Assembly: GCF_017497975.1 (NCBI RefSeq)
Contig: NZ_JAGDEL010000001.1
Location: 496,001 to 560,000, forward strand
Source of the DNA: Metabacillus bambusae
Lineage (GTDB): Bacteria > Bacillota > Bacilli > Bacillales > Bacillaceae
Length of the DNA: 64,000 nucleotides
Direction of reading: 5' to 3'
The translations under genes were made by a program, and so were the position numbers. The notes under the pieces were generated by a model that was not told the origin of the DNA, did not search any database, and saw only the letters and a program-made list of their open reading frames with translations. Positions 54,718 through 63,024 of this stretch are shown in pieces (positions within the stretch are counted from its first letter, which is position 1; every line of letters starts with the position of its first letter).

Positions 54718-55323
54718 ATGAGATATTTATTTGCTGTTTTACTACTATCAGCCTTTACTCTTACCGGTTGTACTGTAAATCAAGGTGCACCTAAAACAGA
54801 TCAAGAAAATGATGCTGGCACACCAATTAATGTTAAAAATAGTGTTGATGAAAATATTGATCGGAAAACAGGTCAACAAATTTCAAAACATTTAGTCGAA
54901 CTTGCGAATGAAATTCCTCAAGTGAATGATGCAACAGCAGTTGTAATAGGCCAATTTGCAGTTGTAGGTATTGATGTTAATTCAGAGTTAGACCGAAATA
55001 AGGTTGAATCGATAAAATATACTGTTGCAGAAAGCTTGATGCATGACCCTTATGGCGCAAGTGCTATTGTAATTGCTGACGCCGATACTAATGTCAGACT
55101 CCGAGAAATGGGCCGTGAAATTAGTGAAGGTCGCCCTATTGTCGGAATACTCGATGAGTTAGCTGCTATTGTGGGACGCGTTGTTCCTGAGATACCTAAT
55201 GAAATCCTTGATAACCAACAAAAACAGCCTACTAATCAAAACAATGATCAATTAACAAATGATGAAGAAAAATTGTTAGAAAAAGAACAACAGGATCAAT
55301 CTAACAACCATTTGAAGAAATAG
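54718..55323 (+). CDS. ylaJ: YhcN/YlaJ family sporulation lipoprotein
   Basis: A 201-residue lipoprotein: signal MRYLFAVLLLSAFTLTGC with lipobox LTGC (Cys18), a linker, the YhcN/YlaJ domain (about 50-160; KHLVELANEIPQVNDATAVV, VVGIDVNSELDRNKVE, LMHDPYGASAIVIADAD) and a hydrophilic Q/N-rich tail ending in basic residues. Members of the family are forespore lipoproteins affecting spore outgrowth. ATG behind AAGGAG. A weak sigma-G-like TGAATA is present about 100 bases upstream, but the spacing to a -10 is poor, so I do not claim it. Confidence 0.9.
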   Translation: MRYLFAVLLLSAFTLTGCTVNQGAPKTDQENDAGTPINVKNSVDENIDRKTGQQISKHLVELANEIPQVNDATAVVIGQFAVVGIDVNSELDRNKVESIKYTVAESLMHDPYGASAIVIADADTNVRLREMGREISEGRPIVGILDELAAIVGRVVPEIPNEILDNQQKQPTNQNNDQLTNDEEKLLEKEQQDQSNNHLKK

Positions 55324-55347
55324 GCTAAAAAATGCTTGCAAAATTTC

Positions 55348-55458
55348 AAAAGGACTGCTCCCTAATTGATGAATAAATACGAAAAAAAGTATGACCATGT
55401 ATTTGAATACATGTAGTACTGTTCTTTAGAATTCATCAGCTTAGTAGCAGTCCTTTTT
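55348..55458. terminator. Large near-symmetric hairpin between ylaJ and the flavin-type gene
   Basis: AAAAGGACTGCT pairs with AGCAGTCCTTTT at the outside; CTAA/TTAG and TTGATGAAT/AATTCATCA pair further in; a small ATGTATT/AATACAT hairpin sits near the top. The 111-base unit is bounded by the T-run of the right arm. It can terminate in both directions, but is unusually long for a terminator. Confidence 0.8.
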
Positions 55459-55917
55459 CTATACATTATTCTTCATAGCAATTAATACTTGCTTATCTAG
55501 CTTAGCAGCGGCTTTTTCATCATATGTTTTTTCATAAAGTGGTTCAGAAGATATTTTTGAACCATAAAACATAACATCACGCACTTCTGAAATTGTTAAT
55601 TCAATTAATGCTAGTTTAAGCGGAACACCTTCAAGCCTTTCCTCTTTTATATGTGCATTTCCATTAATCGAATATGTAGATTCATTTGCAATCATATTCA
55701 AAACAATTGCAGGATGTTTTTTAATATTTTCAACAATTCTTGAGCGTTGGTCAATTGCGAAGAAAACTCGGTCTCTATCAGGTGCATATACCCAAGAAAT
55801 CGCACTTACATTTGGAGAATTTGTTTCATGGTCGATTGTTGCAATTGTCACGAAGCGTTCTTTTTGCAGACCATCAAATAATGGATCAATCAATTTTGTT
55901 TCAACCTTATTTGCCAT
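55459..55917 (-). CDS. Pyridoxamine 5'-phosphate oxidase family protein
   Basis: A 152-residue split beta-barrel flavin-binding protein: RFVTIATIDHETNSPNVSAISWVYAPD (the FMN-binding strand pair, broken here to residues 21-47) and VFFAIDQRSRIVENIKKHP (about 51-69). True pyridoxamine phosphate oxidases are longer, so this is probably an FMN- or heme-binding general-stress type protein of unknown substrate. B. subtilis has no gene at this position between ylaJ and ylaI, as far as I recall. ATG behind GGGAGGG. Confidence 0.85.
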   Translation of the reverse strand: MANKVETKLIDPLFDGLQKERFVTIATIDHETNSPNVSAISWVYAPDRDRVFFAIDQRSRIVENIKKHPAIVLNMIANESTYSINGNAHIKEERLEGVPLKLALIELTISEVRDVMFYGSKISSEPLYEKTYDEKAAAKLDKQVLIAMKNNV

Positions 55918-56111
55918 TAGAATCCCTCCCTTTCCACTTTATACTAATATCATACCCTTTTTTCTAAATGGTTCCAACTATAAGTCATTCTTCATGTATG
56001 TTTTCACTGAAATATAGAAGGCATCAACTAACTTATTATTTTCGTCCACTTTTGTCTTCTAAACGCTTTAATACGAGAAACAGCTTGTTAGTTCTACAAA
56101 TTAAGCGGCGA

Positions 56112-56141
56112 TTGAAAACGTCATATTTGTTTTTGTATAAT
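56112..56141 (+). promoter_or_regulatory. Sigma-A type promoter of ylaI
   Basis: TTGAAA (56112-56117), an 18-base spacer and TATAAT (56136-56141) lie about 65 bases before the ylaI start. Confidence 0.7.
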
Positions 56142-56206
56142 ACGTGATATACTAGTAAGAAAGAGCGCTATTATAAAGCTGCTACACTAATTGTTTGAGG
56201 TGCATA

Positions 56207-56407
56207 ATGAGAGTAAAATGTGTTATTTGTGATAAGGTTGAGACGATTGAAGATGAAACGTTAATTGCGAAACGTCTAAGAAACCGTCCGATTCATACAT
56301 ATATGTGTAAACCATGTAATGAGAGAATTGAAGAAAAAACAAATGCCCGAATTGCTACAGGAAAATTCCGATTATATCAGGACAAAAAGTCTGAAGATAC
56401 TTGGTAA
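56207..56407 (+). CDS. ylaI: Zinc-ribbon protein YlaI
   Basis: A 66-residue protein with paired cysteine motifs: CVICDK (Cys5, Cys8) and CKPCNER (about 34-40), so it should bind one zinc. The rest is basic and ends DKKSEDTW. It matches B. subtilis YlaI in size and place. Function unknown; the pattern fits a small nucleic-acid- or protein-binding zinc ribbon. The ATG at 56207 follows GAGGTG; the TTG four codons earlier is less likely. Its stop overlaps the start of the next gene. Confidence 0.88.
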   Translation: MRVKCVICDKVETIEDETLIAKRLRNRPIHTYMCKPCNERIEEKTNARIATGKFRLYQDKKSEDTW

Positions 56408-56835
56408 GTAAAAACATATGGAGAGGAATCTTAACTGGGGTGATTAGCGAAGCTGTTTTAGGTTTGTTCTTAAAATTCATTCAAGCGATTACAGAATTAA
56501 AAGTCTATACACTTTTGTTAAACATTGATTTTTTGTATAACAAATACTTACCAGAATCGCTAGAGTTCTCACTCCATTTAATTGTTTCCATTATTATAAG
56601 CGTGGTATATGTTTTCTTTTCCGAAAAGTTGAACCTTGATCTCAGGCAACAATTCGTTTTTTTTTTCGTTTTTACAACTCCAACAGTTTATATATATATT
56701 CCACTTTCGATTTTTTCAATAAAAGAAACTCCAGCTTTAAGTGATGGACTAGCCATTTTATGGTGGATGATAGGTCATTTTCTATTTGCACTTCTTCTTC
56801 CACTATTGTTTAATCAAATAAAACAAAGGTTCTGA
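56401..56835 (+). CDS. Small membrane protein of unknown function
   Basis: A 144-residue protein with four predicted membrane segments (about 8-30, 55-73, 82-100 and 117-138). I do not recognise a family. The predicted TTG start at 56401 overlaps the last 7 bases of ylaI, suggesting translational coupling, but it has only a weak ribosome binding site; a GTG at codon 14 behind GGAGAGGAA is an alternative. It lies where B. subtilis goes directly from ylaI to ylaH, so it looks like a lineage-specific insertion. Confidence 0.72.
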   Translation: MVSKNIWRGILTGVISEAVLGLFLKFIQAITELKVYTLLLNIDFLYNKYLPESLEFSLHLIVSIIISVVYVFFSEKLNLDLRQQFVFFFVFTTPTVYIYIPLSIFSIKETPALSDGLAILWWMIGHFLFALLLPLLFNQIKQRF

Positions 56836-56853
56836 TATTTGAATCAGAACCTT
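56825..56853. terminator. Bidirectional terminator between the membrane gene and ylaH
   Basis: AAAGGTTCTGAT (56825-56836) pairs with ATCAGAACCTTT (56842-56853), flanked by T-rich sequence on both strands. The upstream stop codon is inside the left arm. Confidence 0.88.
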
Positions 56854-56857
56854 TGTT

Positions 56858-57175
56858 TTATTTAACTTCTTCTGCTTCTTGTTTCTTTGATTGATATAGT
56901 CTTATCTTATAAATAATTAATATAAGCGAAGCAACAACTAATCCTTCTGCTACCGGTAAAAATATCCCTAAAAAGGTTAGAACTGTACAACCCAAAGCTA
57001 AAAACAAATAAATAACAGCTGATTTTAAAATAGGTAGTTTTTTTGCAAATCCCAGCTTAAAAACAAGGATGGATAAAAGGAGAATGGTTATATAAAGCAT
57101 CCACATTCCTACCTTTGGGTATTCGACAACACGATATAAGCTTGGAAAAAACGAAAGCCTTTCTGTTACATCCAA
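56858..57175 (-). CDS. ylaH: YlaH-like membrane protein
   Basis: A 105-residue protein with three membrane segments (about 20-38, 47-67 and 69-91) of the YlaH-like family: [16 protein letters not shown] at the start, [37 protein letters not shown] chose the TTG at 57173-57175 behind GGAGGAG because the product then matches the B. subtilis N-terminus (DVSERLSFF); the longer frame would start 13 residues earlier with no site. Function unknown. Confidence 0.87.
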   Translation of the reverse strand: MDVTERLSFFPSLYRVVEYPKVGMWMLYITILLLSILVFKLGFAKKLPILKSAVIYLFLALGCTVLTFLGIFLPVAEGLVVASLILIIYKIRLYQSKKQEAEEVK

Positions 57176-57227
57176 TTTTTCTCCTCCTAGCGCAGTACCT
57201 TTCTTTTTCCTCAAAATATAATTTTGG

Positions 57228-57262
57228 AATGTATGGAAAGAGGCTGAATCAAAGAGAATCAG
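57228..57262 (+). terminator. Hairpin with T-run upstream of ylaH
   Basis: GAGGCTGA (57232-57239) and TCAGCCTT pair, with a good T-run only on the plus strand (TTCTTTTTTATTTT). No plus-strand gene runs into it, so it may stop antisense transcription or be incidental. Confidence 0.5.
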
Positions 57263-57280
57263 CCTTCTTTTTTATTTTAC

Positions 57281-57419
57281 GGTTCTGTTAAATTTGGTTG
57301 TTGATTTCCGCTGCAGTCGTTCGCTTTCCGTGGGCGGTCCATGAGCCTCCCGCAGGAGACTCACGTATATCTCCCAATCAACAAAGTACAAAAATCAACA
57401 GTGAGCTTTAACAGAGCCT
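57281..57419 (+). repeat. MITE-like repeat, GGCTCTGTTAAA family, best copy
   Basis: A 139-base element bounded by GGTTCTGTTAAA and TTTAACAGAGCC (one mismatch), with TTGATTTCCGCTGCAGTCGT and the palindromic CTCCCGCAGGAG in the interior. No open reading frame. Shorter or decayed relatives are at 20015 and 26060. Confidence 0.75.
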
Positions 57420-57463
57420 ATTTTAAAAAATATTTTTTAAGTTTATGTTCTTCTCTCATAAAT

Positions 57464-57490
57464 TAAAGGCAAAAATAATGCCTTTATTTT
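57464..57490 (-). terminator. Possible terminator after typA
   Basis: AAAGGCA and TGCCTTT form a 7-bp stem between typA and the repeat at 57281; the minus-strand tail is TTTAATTTATG. Weak. Confidence 0.5.
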
Positions 57491-57540
57491 CATGAGTTTT
57501 TTATTTCTTTAAACTATACACAAGGTAATTTAGCTGTTTA

Positions 57541-59382
57541 TTAGATCCCAGCTAATTTTTTCTTTTTCGCTGATTTTTCACGCTCGTTTTTGTCAAGAAT
57601 TTTCTTTCTAAGTCTGATTGATTCTGGTGTTAATTCACAATACTCATCTTCATTCAAGTATTCAAGTGCTTCTTCTAAAGACATGATACGTGGTTTTTTC
57701 ATCGTGTTCGTTTGATCTTTGTTAGCTGAACGAATATTTGTTTGTTGTTTCATTTTGCAAATATTTACAACTAGATCATTTTCACGAGTATGCTCTCCAA
57801 CAATCATACCTTCATAAACATCCACACCAGCTTCAACGAAGATAATACCGCGATCTTCAACACCTTGAATGCCATAAGTTGTAGATTTACCATTTTCCAT
57901 GGAAACAAGTACACCTTGACGACGTCCTCCAACCTGACCTTTTTGCATTGGTTGGTAGCTATCAAAAGTATGATTAATAATACCGAAACCGCGAGTTAAA
58001 GACATAAATTCTGTTGAGTAACCTATTAATCCACGTGCAGGTACATTAAAGATTAATCTAACTTGCCCGTTACCATTGTTGATCATATCGATCATTTCAC
58101 CTTTGCGAGCACCGATTGATTCCATTACTCCGCCAGTATGTTCTTCAGGTACATCGATTTGTACACGTTCAACCGGCTCACATTTTACACCATCAATATC
58201 TTTTACAATAACTTCTGGTTTAGATACTTGAAGTTCAAAGCCCTCACGGCGCATGTTTTCAATTAAGATTGAAAGATGAAGCTCCCCACGTCCAGAAACG
58301 ATCCAAGCATCTGGAGAAGCAGTTGGGTCAACACGTAAGCTTACATCTGTTTGTAATTGAGACATTAATCTCTCTTCTATTTTACGAGAAGTAACAAATT
58401 TACCTTCACGTCCTGCAAATGGGCTGTTATTTACAGCAAACGTCATTTGTAATGTTGGTTCATCAATACGAAGGATTGGTAGAGCTTCTTGATGTTCCAC
58501 AGGACAAACCGTTTCACCAACGTTAATATCTTCCATTCCAGAAACAGCAACAAGATCTCCAGCTTCAGCTTGTTCAATTTCTACACGTCTTAAGCCTTGG
58601 AATCCAAATAATTTTGTTACACGGAAGTTCTTTATTGATCCATCTATTTTCATTAATGATACTTGCTGACCTACTTGCATTGTTCCACGGAATACACGTC
58701 CGATTCCAATACGTCCAACATAATCATTATAATCAAGTAACGCAACTTGGAATTGAAGTGGTTCTTCTCTGTTATCAATTGGTGCAGGAATATGATTAAC
58801 AATCGAATCAAATATAGCTACCATGTTTTCCTCTTGATCCGCTGGATCTGGGCTTGTACTTGCAGTTCCATTAATTGCAGAAGCAAATACAACAGGGAAC
58901 TCCAATTGGTCTTCATTTGCATCTAGCTCAATGAATAAATCCAACACTTCATCAACAACTTCTGATGGACGTGCAAAATCACGGTCTATTTTATTAACAA
59001 CTACTATAGGTGTTAATTTTTGTTCCAATGCTTTCTTTAATACAAATCGCGTTTGTGGCATACATCCTTCATATGCATCTACAACAAGGAGAACACCATC
59101 TACCATTTTCATGATACGTTCTACCTCACCACCGAAATCAGCATGTCCTGGTGTATCCATAATGTTAATACGAGTGTCTTTATAATTAATTGCTGTGTTT
59201 TTCGCTAAAATCGTAATTCCACGTTCACGCTCAAGATCATTTGAGTCCATTGCTCGCTCTGCAACTTGTTCGTTTGTACGGAATGTTCCAGATTGGTGCA
59301 ATAATTGGTCAACCAATGTTGTTTTACCATGGTCAACGTGGGCAATAATAGCTATGTTGCGAATATCGTTTCGTAATTTCAC
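57541..59382 (-). CDS. typA: Ribosome-associated GTPase TypA/BipA
   Basis: TypA (BipA) is a translational GTPase that binds the 70S ribosome and helps ribosome assembly and growth under stress or cold. The 613-residue protein has the G motifs [10 protein letters not shown] (14-23), [12 protein letters not shown] near 128, then EF-G-like domains II and III, a domain V-like region, and the BipA-specific C-terminal domain ([31 protein letters not shown]). The start is GTG, behind AGGAGATG. B. subtilis name ylaG. The basic tail ends [10 protein letters not shown]. Confidence 0.97.
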   Translation of the reverse strand: MKLRNDIRNIAIIAHVDHGKTTLVDQLLHQSGTFRTNEQVAERAMDSNDLERERGITILAKNTAINYKDTRINIMDTPGHADFGGEVERIMKMVDGVLLVVDAYEGCMPQTRFVLKKALEQKLTPIVVVNKIDRDFARPSEVVDEVLDLFIELDANEDQLEFPVVFASAINGTASTSPDPADQEENMVAIFDSIVNHIPAPIDNREEPLQFQVALLDYNDYVGRIGIGRVFRGTMQVGQQVSLMKIDGSIKNFRVTKLFGFQGLRRVEIEQAEAGDLVAVSGMEDINVGETVCPVEHQEALPILRIDEPTLQMTFAVNNSPFAGREGKFVTSRKIEERLMSQLQTDVSLRVDPTASPDAWIVSGRGELHLSILIENMRREGFELQVSKPEVIVKDIDGVKCEPVERVQIDVPEEHTGGVMESIGARKGEMIDMINNGNGQVRLIFNVPARGLIGYSTEFMSLTRGFGIINHTFDSYQPMQKGQVGGRRQGVLVSMENGKSTTYGIQGVEDRGIIFVEAGVDVYEGMIVGEHTRENDLVVNICKMKQQTNIRSANKDQTNTMKKPRIMSLEEALEYLNEDEYCELTPESIRLRKKILDKNEREKSAKKKKLAGI

Positions 59383-59613
59383 TCTTTCATCTCCTAAAAA
59401 TGTATATTCAAATAGGCTCTACTAAAAGGTTTTCCATACTTTTAACAAGTAATACAGTATGACTTTTCGCAGTATTCTAATTGTTATCATTATAATTTCA
59501 AAATTACCTTCGATATTATACCATAAACAATGTAGAAAAGTGTTAAGATTTTAGTTAAACTAGAGGAAGTATAATAAAATATTTTTCTTTTCGGTTGGGA
59601 GAGGTCGTTTTTT

Positions 59614-59799
59614 ATGAGACTTGAGAAATGGATTTTTGTCGTTTTAGCGTTCTTAGCTGTAGCTTGTATGATAGGAATAGGAATTGCTGTAGGAGAGCGG
59701 AGTATACTTGGAATTCTATTAGCAATCATTGGATTAAATGCTGTTATGGCATCAGGCTTTATTATGAAAAAAAGAATGCGCGAAAAAGGACTTTTATAA
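59614..59799 (+). CDS. ylaF: Small membrane protein YlaF (DUF5325)
   Basis: A 61-residue protein with two membrane segments (about 6-26 and 30-52) and a basic end (KKRMREKGLL), matching the YlaF/DUF5325 family in size and place beside typA. No function is known. ATG after a GGGAGAGG site eleven bases upstream, a little far. A TATAAT at about 59571 may be the -10. A shared terminator follows. Confidence 0.88.
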   Translation: MRLEKWIFVVLAFLAVACMIGIGIAVGERSILGILLAIIGLNAVMASGFIMKKRMREKGLL

Positions 59800-59819
59800 G
59801 ACAACAACCATTATAAATA

Positions 59820-59868
59820 GAAAACGAAGGCTTATGCTGAGTAATAATGGCTAAAGCCTTCGTTTTTC
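59820..59868. terminator. Bidirectional terminator between ylaF and the GNAT gene
   Basis: AAAACGAAGGCTT pairs with AAGCCTTCGTTTT, with T-rich flanks on both strands. Confidence 0.88.
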
Positions 59869-59913
59869 TTATCTATAACTATCTTATGAAAGAGAACTAC
59901 CTGTTTCTAATAA

Positions 59914-60378
59914 TTATAAAGGCTTTACTGCTATCATGAACTCTTTTGATGTGTATTCATCGAACTCGACCTTAAATTGTTCAAATCCACACTTTCCAAG
60001 AAATTGAAGCCATTTATCTTGTTGAATTGGACAACCAACGAATAACGCTTTATGTCCTTTTCGACTAAGTTCACTTCCAATCTCAGCTAAGATACTTTTC
60101 CCAAAACCTTTCATACGTAAATGTGGGTGAACAAGAATGGTTCCAATCCATGGTTTCTCATTTGCTGGAGACCATTCCATTACATAGCTCACACCTACCG
60201 GTTTGTCACCTGATTTCCAAATCCTCCATTCACCATTGAACATTTTGTACGACAATAAATATGTTTGCAAATCTTCTACATTACATTCCTCATTTTGCCA
60301 TTCGTTGCTTTCAATAATGATTTCTTTAAAAAACTCATAATCATCTTTTTCTAAAGACCTTGAAGAGAGTGAAATCAC
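59914..60378 (-). CDS. GNAT family N-acetyltransferase
   Basis: A 154-residue GCN5-type acetyltransferase. The acetyl-CoA loop VHPHLRMKGFGKSILAEIG (about 88-106) is clear, with KPVGVSYVMEW (about 62-72) as the preceding strand. The substrate is unknown. The GTG start overlaps the stop of the upstream inositol monophosphatase homologue (GTGA at 60375-60378), so the two are coupled and may act on related small molecules. Confidence 0.86.
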   Translation of the reverse strand: MISLSSRSLEKDDYEFFKEIIIESNEWQNEECNVEDLQTYLLSYKMFNGEWRIWKSGDKPVGVSYVMEWSPANEKPWIGTILVHPHLRMKGFGKSILAEIGSELSRKGHKALFVGCPIQQDKWLQFLGKCGFEQFKVEFDEYTSKEFMIAVKPL

Positions 60379-61166
60379 TTATTTAAGTATTCCGATAATA
60401 TATAGTTGTGAAGATTTTTTTCTCCGACAAAGAAAGAGTTTTTTGTAAGCAAATCAAGCTTCTCACCCGTAATTGTTGACATGCTGCCTCCTACCTCTTC
60501 AATTAATACCAGGCCAGCTGCAAAGTCCCATGGAGCGAGTCTCATTGTCATATATGCATCTAGACGACCTGATGCAACATAGGCACACTCAAGTGCTGCA
60601 GAACCATATGAACGTGTCCCACGTACCTTTTTTACAATTGGGATCATTAGATTATGATCAATCCGTGGATTTTCTAATAACCATGTAGCATTAACACTTA
60701 CGATTGCTTCTTCTATCTTTACCTTGTCAAGCTTTGGTAAGGGGAGGTCATTCATAAATGCTCCTTCACCTTTAAACGCATGATATAATTCATTATGTAC
60801 AACATCATAAATCAACCCTATATATCCTATACCATCCCCGTATATACCTACTGAAATGGCAAAATTTCGTTGCTGATGAACAAAATTCATTGTTCCATCA
60901 ATTGGATCAATAATCCACAACACTCCATCCAATGATGTTACTTCATCACCATAGCCTTCTTCCCCTAGAATTCGATGTTCTGGGTAGGTTTCTTGAATTT
61001 TACCAATTAAAAATTGTTCAATTTCCTTATCCATATTCGTCACTAAATCGTTAGGATTAGACTTGTATTGTATTGAAAGTGTGGACTCAAAGGAGCTACG
61101 AATTTTTTCCCCTGCTTCTTTTACCCACTGTTTTGCCTTTTGATCAATGTCCTTCCAATTCGTCAT
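60375..61166 (-). CDS. yktC: Inositol monophosphatase family protein (YktC)
   Basis: A 263-residue magnesium-dependent phosphatase of the IMPase superfamily, with the metal site motifs ILGEEGYGD (about 67-75), WIIDPIDGTMNFVH (about 88-101, DPIDGT core) and the C-terminal APWDFAAGLVLIEEVGG (about 211-227). B. subtilis YktC has inositol monophosphatase activity and some members also act on NADP. It is upstream of a coupled GNAT gene and near yktB/yktA. Confidence 0.92.
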   Translation of the reverse strand: MTNWKDIDQKAKQWVKEAGEKIRSSFESTLSIQYKSNPNDLVTNMDKEIEQFLIGKIQETYPEHRILGEEGYGDEVTSLDGVLWIIDPIDGTMNFVHQQRNFAISVGIYGDGIGYIGLIYDVVHNELYHAFKGEGAFMNDLPLPKLDKVKIEEAIVSVNATWLLENPRIDHNLMIPIVKKVRGTRSYGSAALECAYVASGRLDAYMTMRLAPWDFAAGLVLIEEVGGSMSTITGEKLDLLTKNSFFVGEKNLHNYILSEYLNK

Positions 61167-61269
61167 AAAGTAACCTCATTTCTATGTAAAAAATCACTCG
61201 TGCTATGTTAAGGATACTGTATTGAATTAAAGGAAAGCAAGTAAGATCAATCAATTATTGTCGCGCAGA

Positions 61270-61296
61270 TAAAAACGAACCCAACGAGGTTCGTTT
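61270..61296 (-). terminator. Terminator after the 62-codon gene
   Basis: AAACGAACC and GGTTCGTTT form a stem with a short loop on the minus strand, followed by TTAT. Confidence 0.82.
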
Positions 61297-61316
61297 GTAG
61301 ATTTCCTCATCTCCTG

Positions 61317-61505
61317 CTATGCCTGGAGCTTCATCCACTCTTTTCGTAACTTTTCTAGCTTTAGCTTACATTCTGTTTTTTTCTTTGAGTCTTTATTTTG
61401 CATTGCTTCATAAAGGGTGGCTAATTCGTAATCCAATTCAAGCCTTAACACCCCAATACGATTGTTAATGATTTTTTGTCCACTCGTTTTCACAATTTGT
61501 TTCAT
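61317..61505 (-). CDS. Small helical protein of unknown function
   Basis: A 62-residue charged protein, MKQIVKTSGQKIINNRIGVL then ELDYELATLYEAMQNKDSK and KLEKLRKEWMKLQA, which looks like two helices that could form a coiled coil. I do not recognise the family. The ATG at 61503-61505 follows GGGGCGG; the longer frame upstream is unlikely. It has a terminator after its stop codon. Confidence 0.68.
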   Translation of the reverse strand: MKQIVKTSGQKIINNRIGVLRLELDYELATLYEAMQNKDSKKKTECKLKLEKLRKEWMKLQA

Positions 61506-61859
61506 CTTTCTACCGCCCCTTTCTTCTCTTTTTTCATTAAACAAGGTAACCATGAAACGATTTCAAAGATTCATTTAAGGTATTTAATAGTTTTTTTATA
61601 TAATATGTGAGTCTAAAAAAAGTTGGAACTATCCGAATGAAATTGTGTATTTACCTAGTTTCATGCCCAACTACAGTGATATACTTGCCAGAGTTTTGTT
61701 CAAGGCTTACTCTATTCTTATACCACCTTCACTTTATACCGAAACGTTGTTCTTCGTATTTTGAAAGCATATCATTGTGCTTACATGTGCTTATCCGTAT
61801 ATAATATAAGCTCAACATTTAGAATAGGAAATGTAGGAATAATAGGAGGATTTAGATAA
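61506..61859. other. Intergenic region before yktB
   Basis: About 350 AT-rich bases. It holds the candidate yktB promoter (61775-61803) and imperfect inverted repeats GTTGG...CCAAC (61623-61672). I find no gene in it; the short plus-strand reading frame near 61607-61804 has no ribosome binding site and no coding features. Confidence 0.55.
61775..61805 (+). promoter_or_regulatory. Candidate sigma-A promoter of yktB
   Basis: TTGTGC (61775-61780), a 17-base spacer and TATATA (61798-61803, overlapping a TATAAT two bases on). About 55 bases ahead of the yktB start. Confidence 0.6.
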
Positions 61860-62477
61860 ATGAATTTTGATGGGTTTACTAGTAAAGATTTTGAAACATT
61901 TACTATAGATGGTTTAGAGGAGCGAATGGATGCAATTCGAGGGCGAATCCAGCCTAAATTTCAAGTAATTGGCCAAGCATTAACTGATGATTTATCTTCT
62001 GTCTTACAAAATGAAATGTTTTTACATATTGCTAAGCATGCAAGAAGAACGATTAATCCACCAAAGGATACATGGTTAGCGATCGCTGCAAATAAACGCG
62101 GCTACAAGCAACACCCCCATTTTCAAGTTGGTTTATTTGATGATCATCTCTTTATCTGGCTTGCCTTTATTTACGAATTACCTAATAAAGAAAACATAGC
62201 GTTAAATTTCTTGAACAATATGGATATTATTAAAAATACAATCCCAGATGATTTCTATGTGTCATTAGATCATACAAAAAAAGATGCTATGCCATTCAAT
62301 GTTATTGACTTAAAAAGTTCTCTTGAGCGGTTCAGAGACGTGAAGAAAGCTGAATTTCTTATCGGTCGTCACATAAATGTAGAAAACCCAATTTTGAATG
62401 ATGGTGATAAATTGATTAAAGTTATTCGTGAGACCTTTCAAACACTTATCCCTTTGTATAAACTGTCAGTTGAATAA
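61860..62477 (+). CDS. yktB: UPF0637 family protein YktB
   Basis: A 205-residue soluble protein of the YktB/UPF0637 family: MNFDGFTSKDFETFTIDGLE at the start, MFLHIAKHARRTINPPKDTWLA (about 56-77, broken here), GYKQHPHFQVGLFDDHLFIW and FLIGRHINVENPIL near 166. Structural relatives suggest a heme- or ligand-binding alpha-beta fold, but no function is established. ATG behind AGGAGGA. It is opposite yktA, with a repeat between them. Confidence 0.92.
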   Translation: MNFDGFTSKDFETFTIDGLEERMDAIRGRIQPKFQVIGQALTDDLSSVLQNEMFLHIAKHARRTINPPKDTWLAIAANKRGYKQHPHFQVGLFDDHLFIWLAFIYELPNKENIALNFLNNMDIIKNTIPDDFYVSLDHTKKDAMPFNVIDLKSSLERFRDVKKAEFLIGRHINVENPILNDGDKLIKVIRETFQTLIPLYKLSVE

Positions 62478-62479
62478 CA

Positions 62480-62648
62480 AAAGCTCAGGGCGCCTTGAAC
62501 AGCCCCGATAAGCATAAGCCACTTATAAATTGAAGGTATTTCACCTTCAATTTATAAGTGGCTGTAGATCCAAGAGGGGCTAGGGGCTAGGCGCTTGGAT
62601 GCCTAGCGCTTATCCACAGTACAAGAATTTTATAATTTCCTAGACAAC
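62480..62648 (+). repeat. Interspersed hairpin repeat, copy F, with a perfect 21-bp stem
   Basis: AGGGCGCCTTGAACAGCCCC, then a perfect 21-bp stem (62517-62537 with 62543-62563, 5-base loop), GAGGGGCTAG, a GGCGC block and the tail module TATCCACAGTACAAGAATTT. AGCCCC pairs with GGGGCT. The inner stem sequence differs from copies A and E but pairing is kept. Confidence 0.85.
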
Positions 62649-62651
62649 AAT

Positions 62652-62687
62652 AAAAAAATGTCCAGACTCTATGAGCCTGGACATTTC
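62652..62687 (-). terminator. Terminator after yktA
   Basis: AAATGTCCAG and CTGGACATTT pair perfectly on the minus strand, followed by TTTTATTG. Confidence 0.9.
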
Positions 62688-62703
62688 ATATTGATAATAT
62701 TAG

Positions 62704-62973
62704 CTACATCTTTACAATATGAAGTTCTTCAGATGTCTTTGCTTTTTTAATAACTCGATAGGTTGAATATCCACTTACTTCTTCAAATTCATTACCAATC
62801 GTTTTTTCTTCCGCTTTACTCGGAACAATCTCTTTAAACCTACGGTATGCATTCATTAATTGTATACGATCAATCCCTTTTTCATATGCTTTCTCAATAC
62901 ACTCGAAAAATTTAATCACATCAACGGTTTCTTCTGTACTCCAGTCCAAGGAGATCGGATATTGATAATCCAT
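62704..62973 (-). CDS. yktA: UPF0223 family protein YktA
   Basis: An 89-residue helical protein of the UPF0223 family: [20 protein letters not shown] at the start, [20 protein letters not shown] (about 23-42), [20 protein letters not shown] (about 47-66) and [13 protein letters not shown]. It is a known four-helix-bundle type protein without an assigned function. Located as in B. subtilis, opposite yktB. Confidence 0.92.
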   Translation of the reverse strand: MDYQYPISLDWSTEETVDVIKFFECIEKAYEKGIDRIQLMNAYRRFKEIVPSKAEEKTIGNEFEEVSGYSTYRVIKKAKTSEELHIVKM

Positions 62974-63024
62974 GATGTTACATTCCTCACTCTCTTTTAT
63001 AGAAGCAGCCTACACATTAACTAC

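Noticed and set aside
57228-57262. Riboswitch or T-box ahead of ylaH
   Set aside because: Only one short hairpin is present, with no aptamer-like structure and no specifier or antiterminator pairing.
61607-61804. 65-codon plus-strand reading frame before yktB
   Set aside because: Starts without a ribosome binding site, has unusual composition (many Cys, Leu, Ser) and overlaps the likely yktB promoter.
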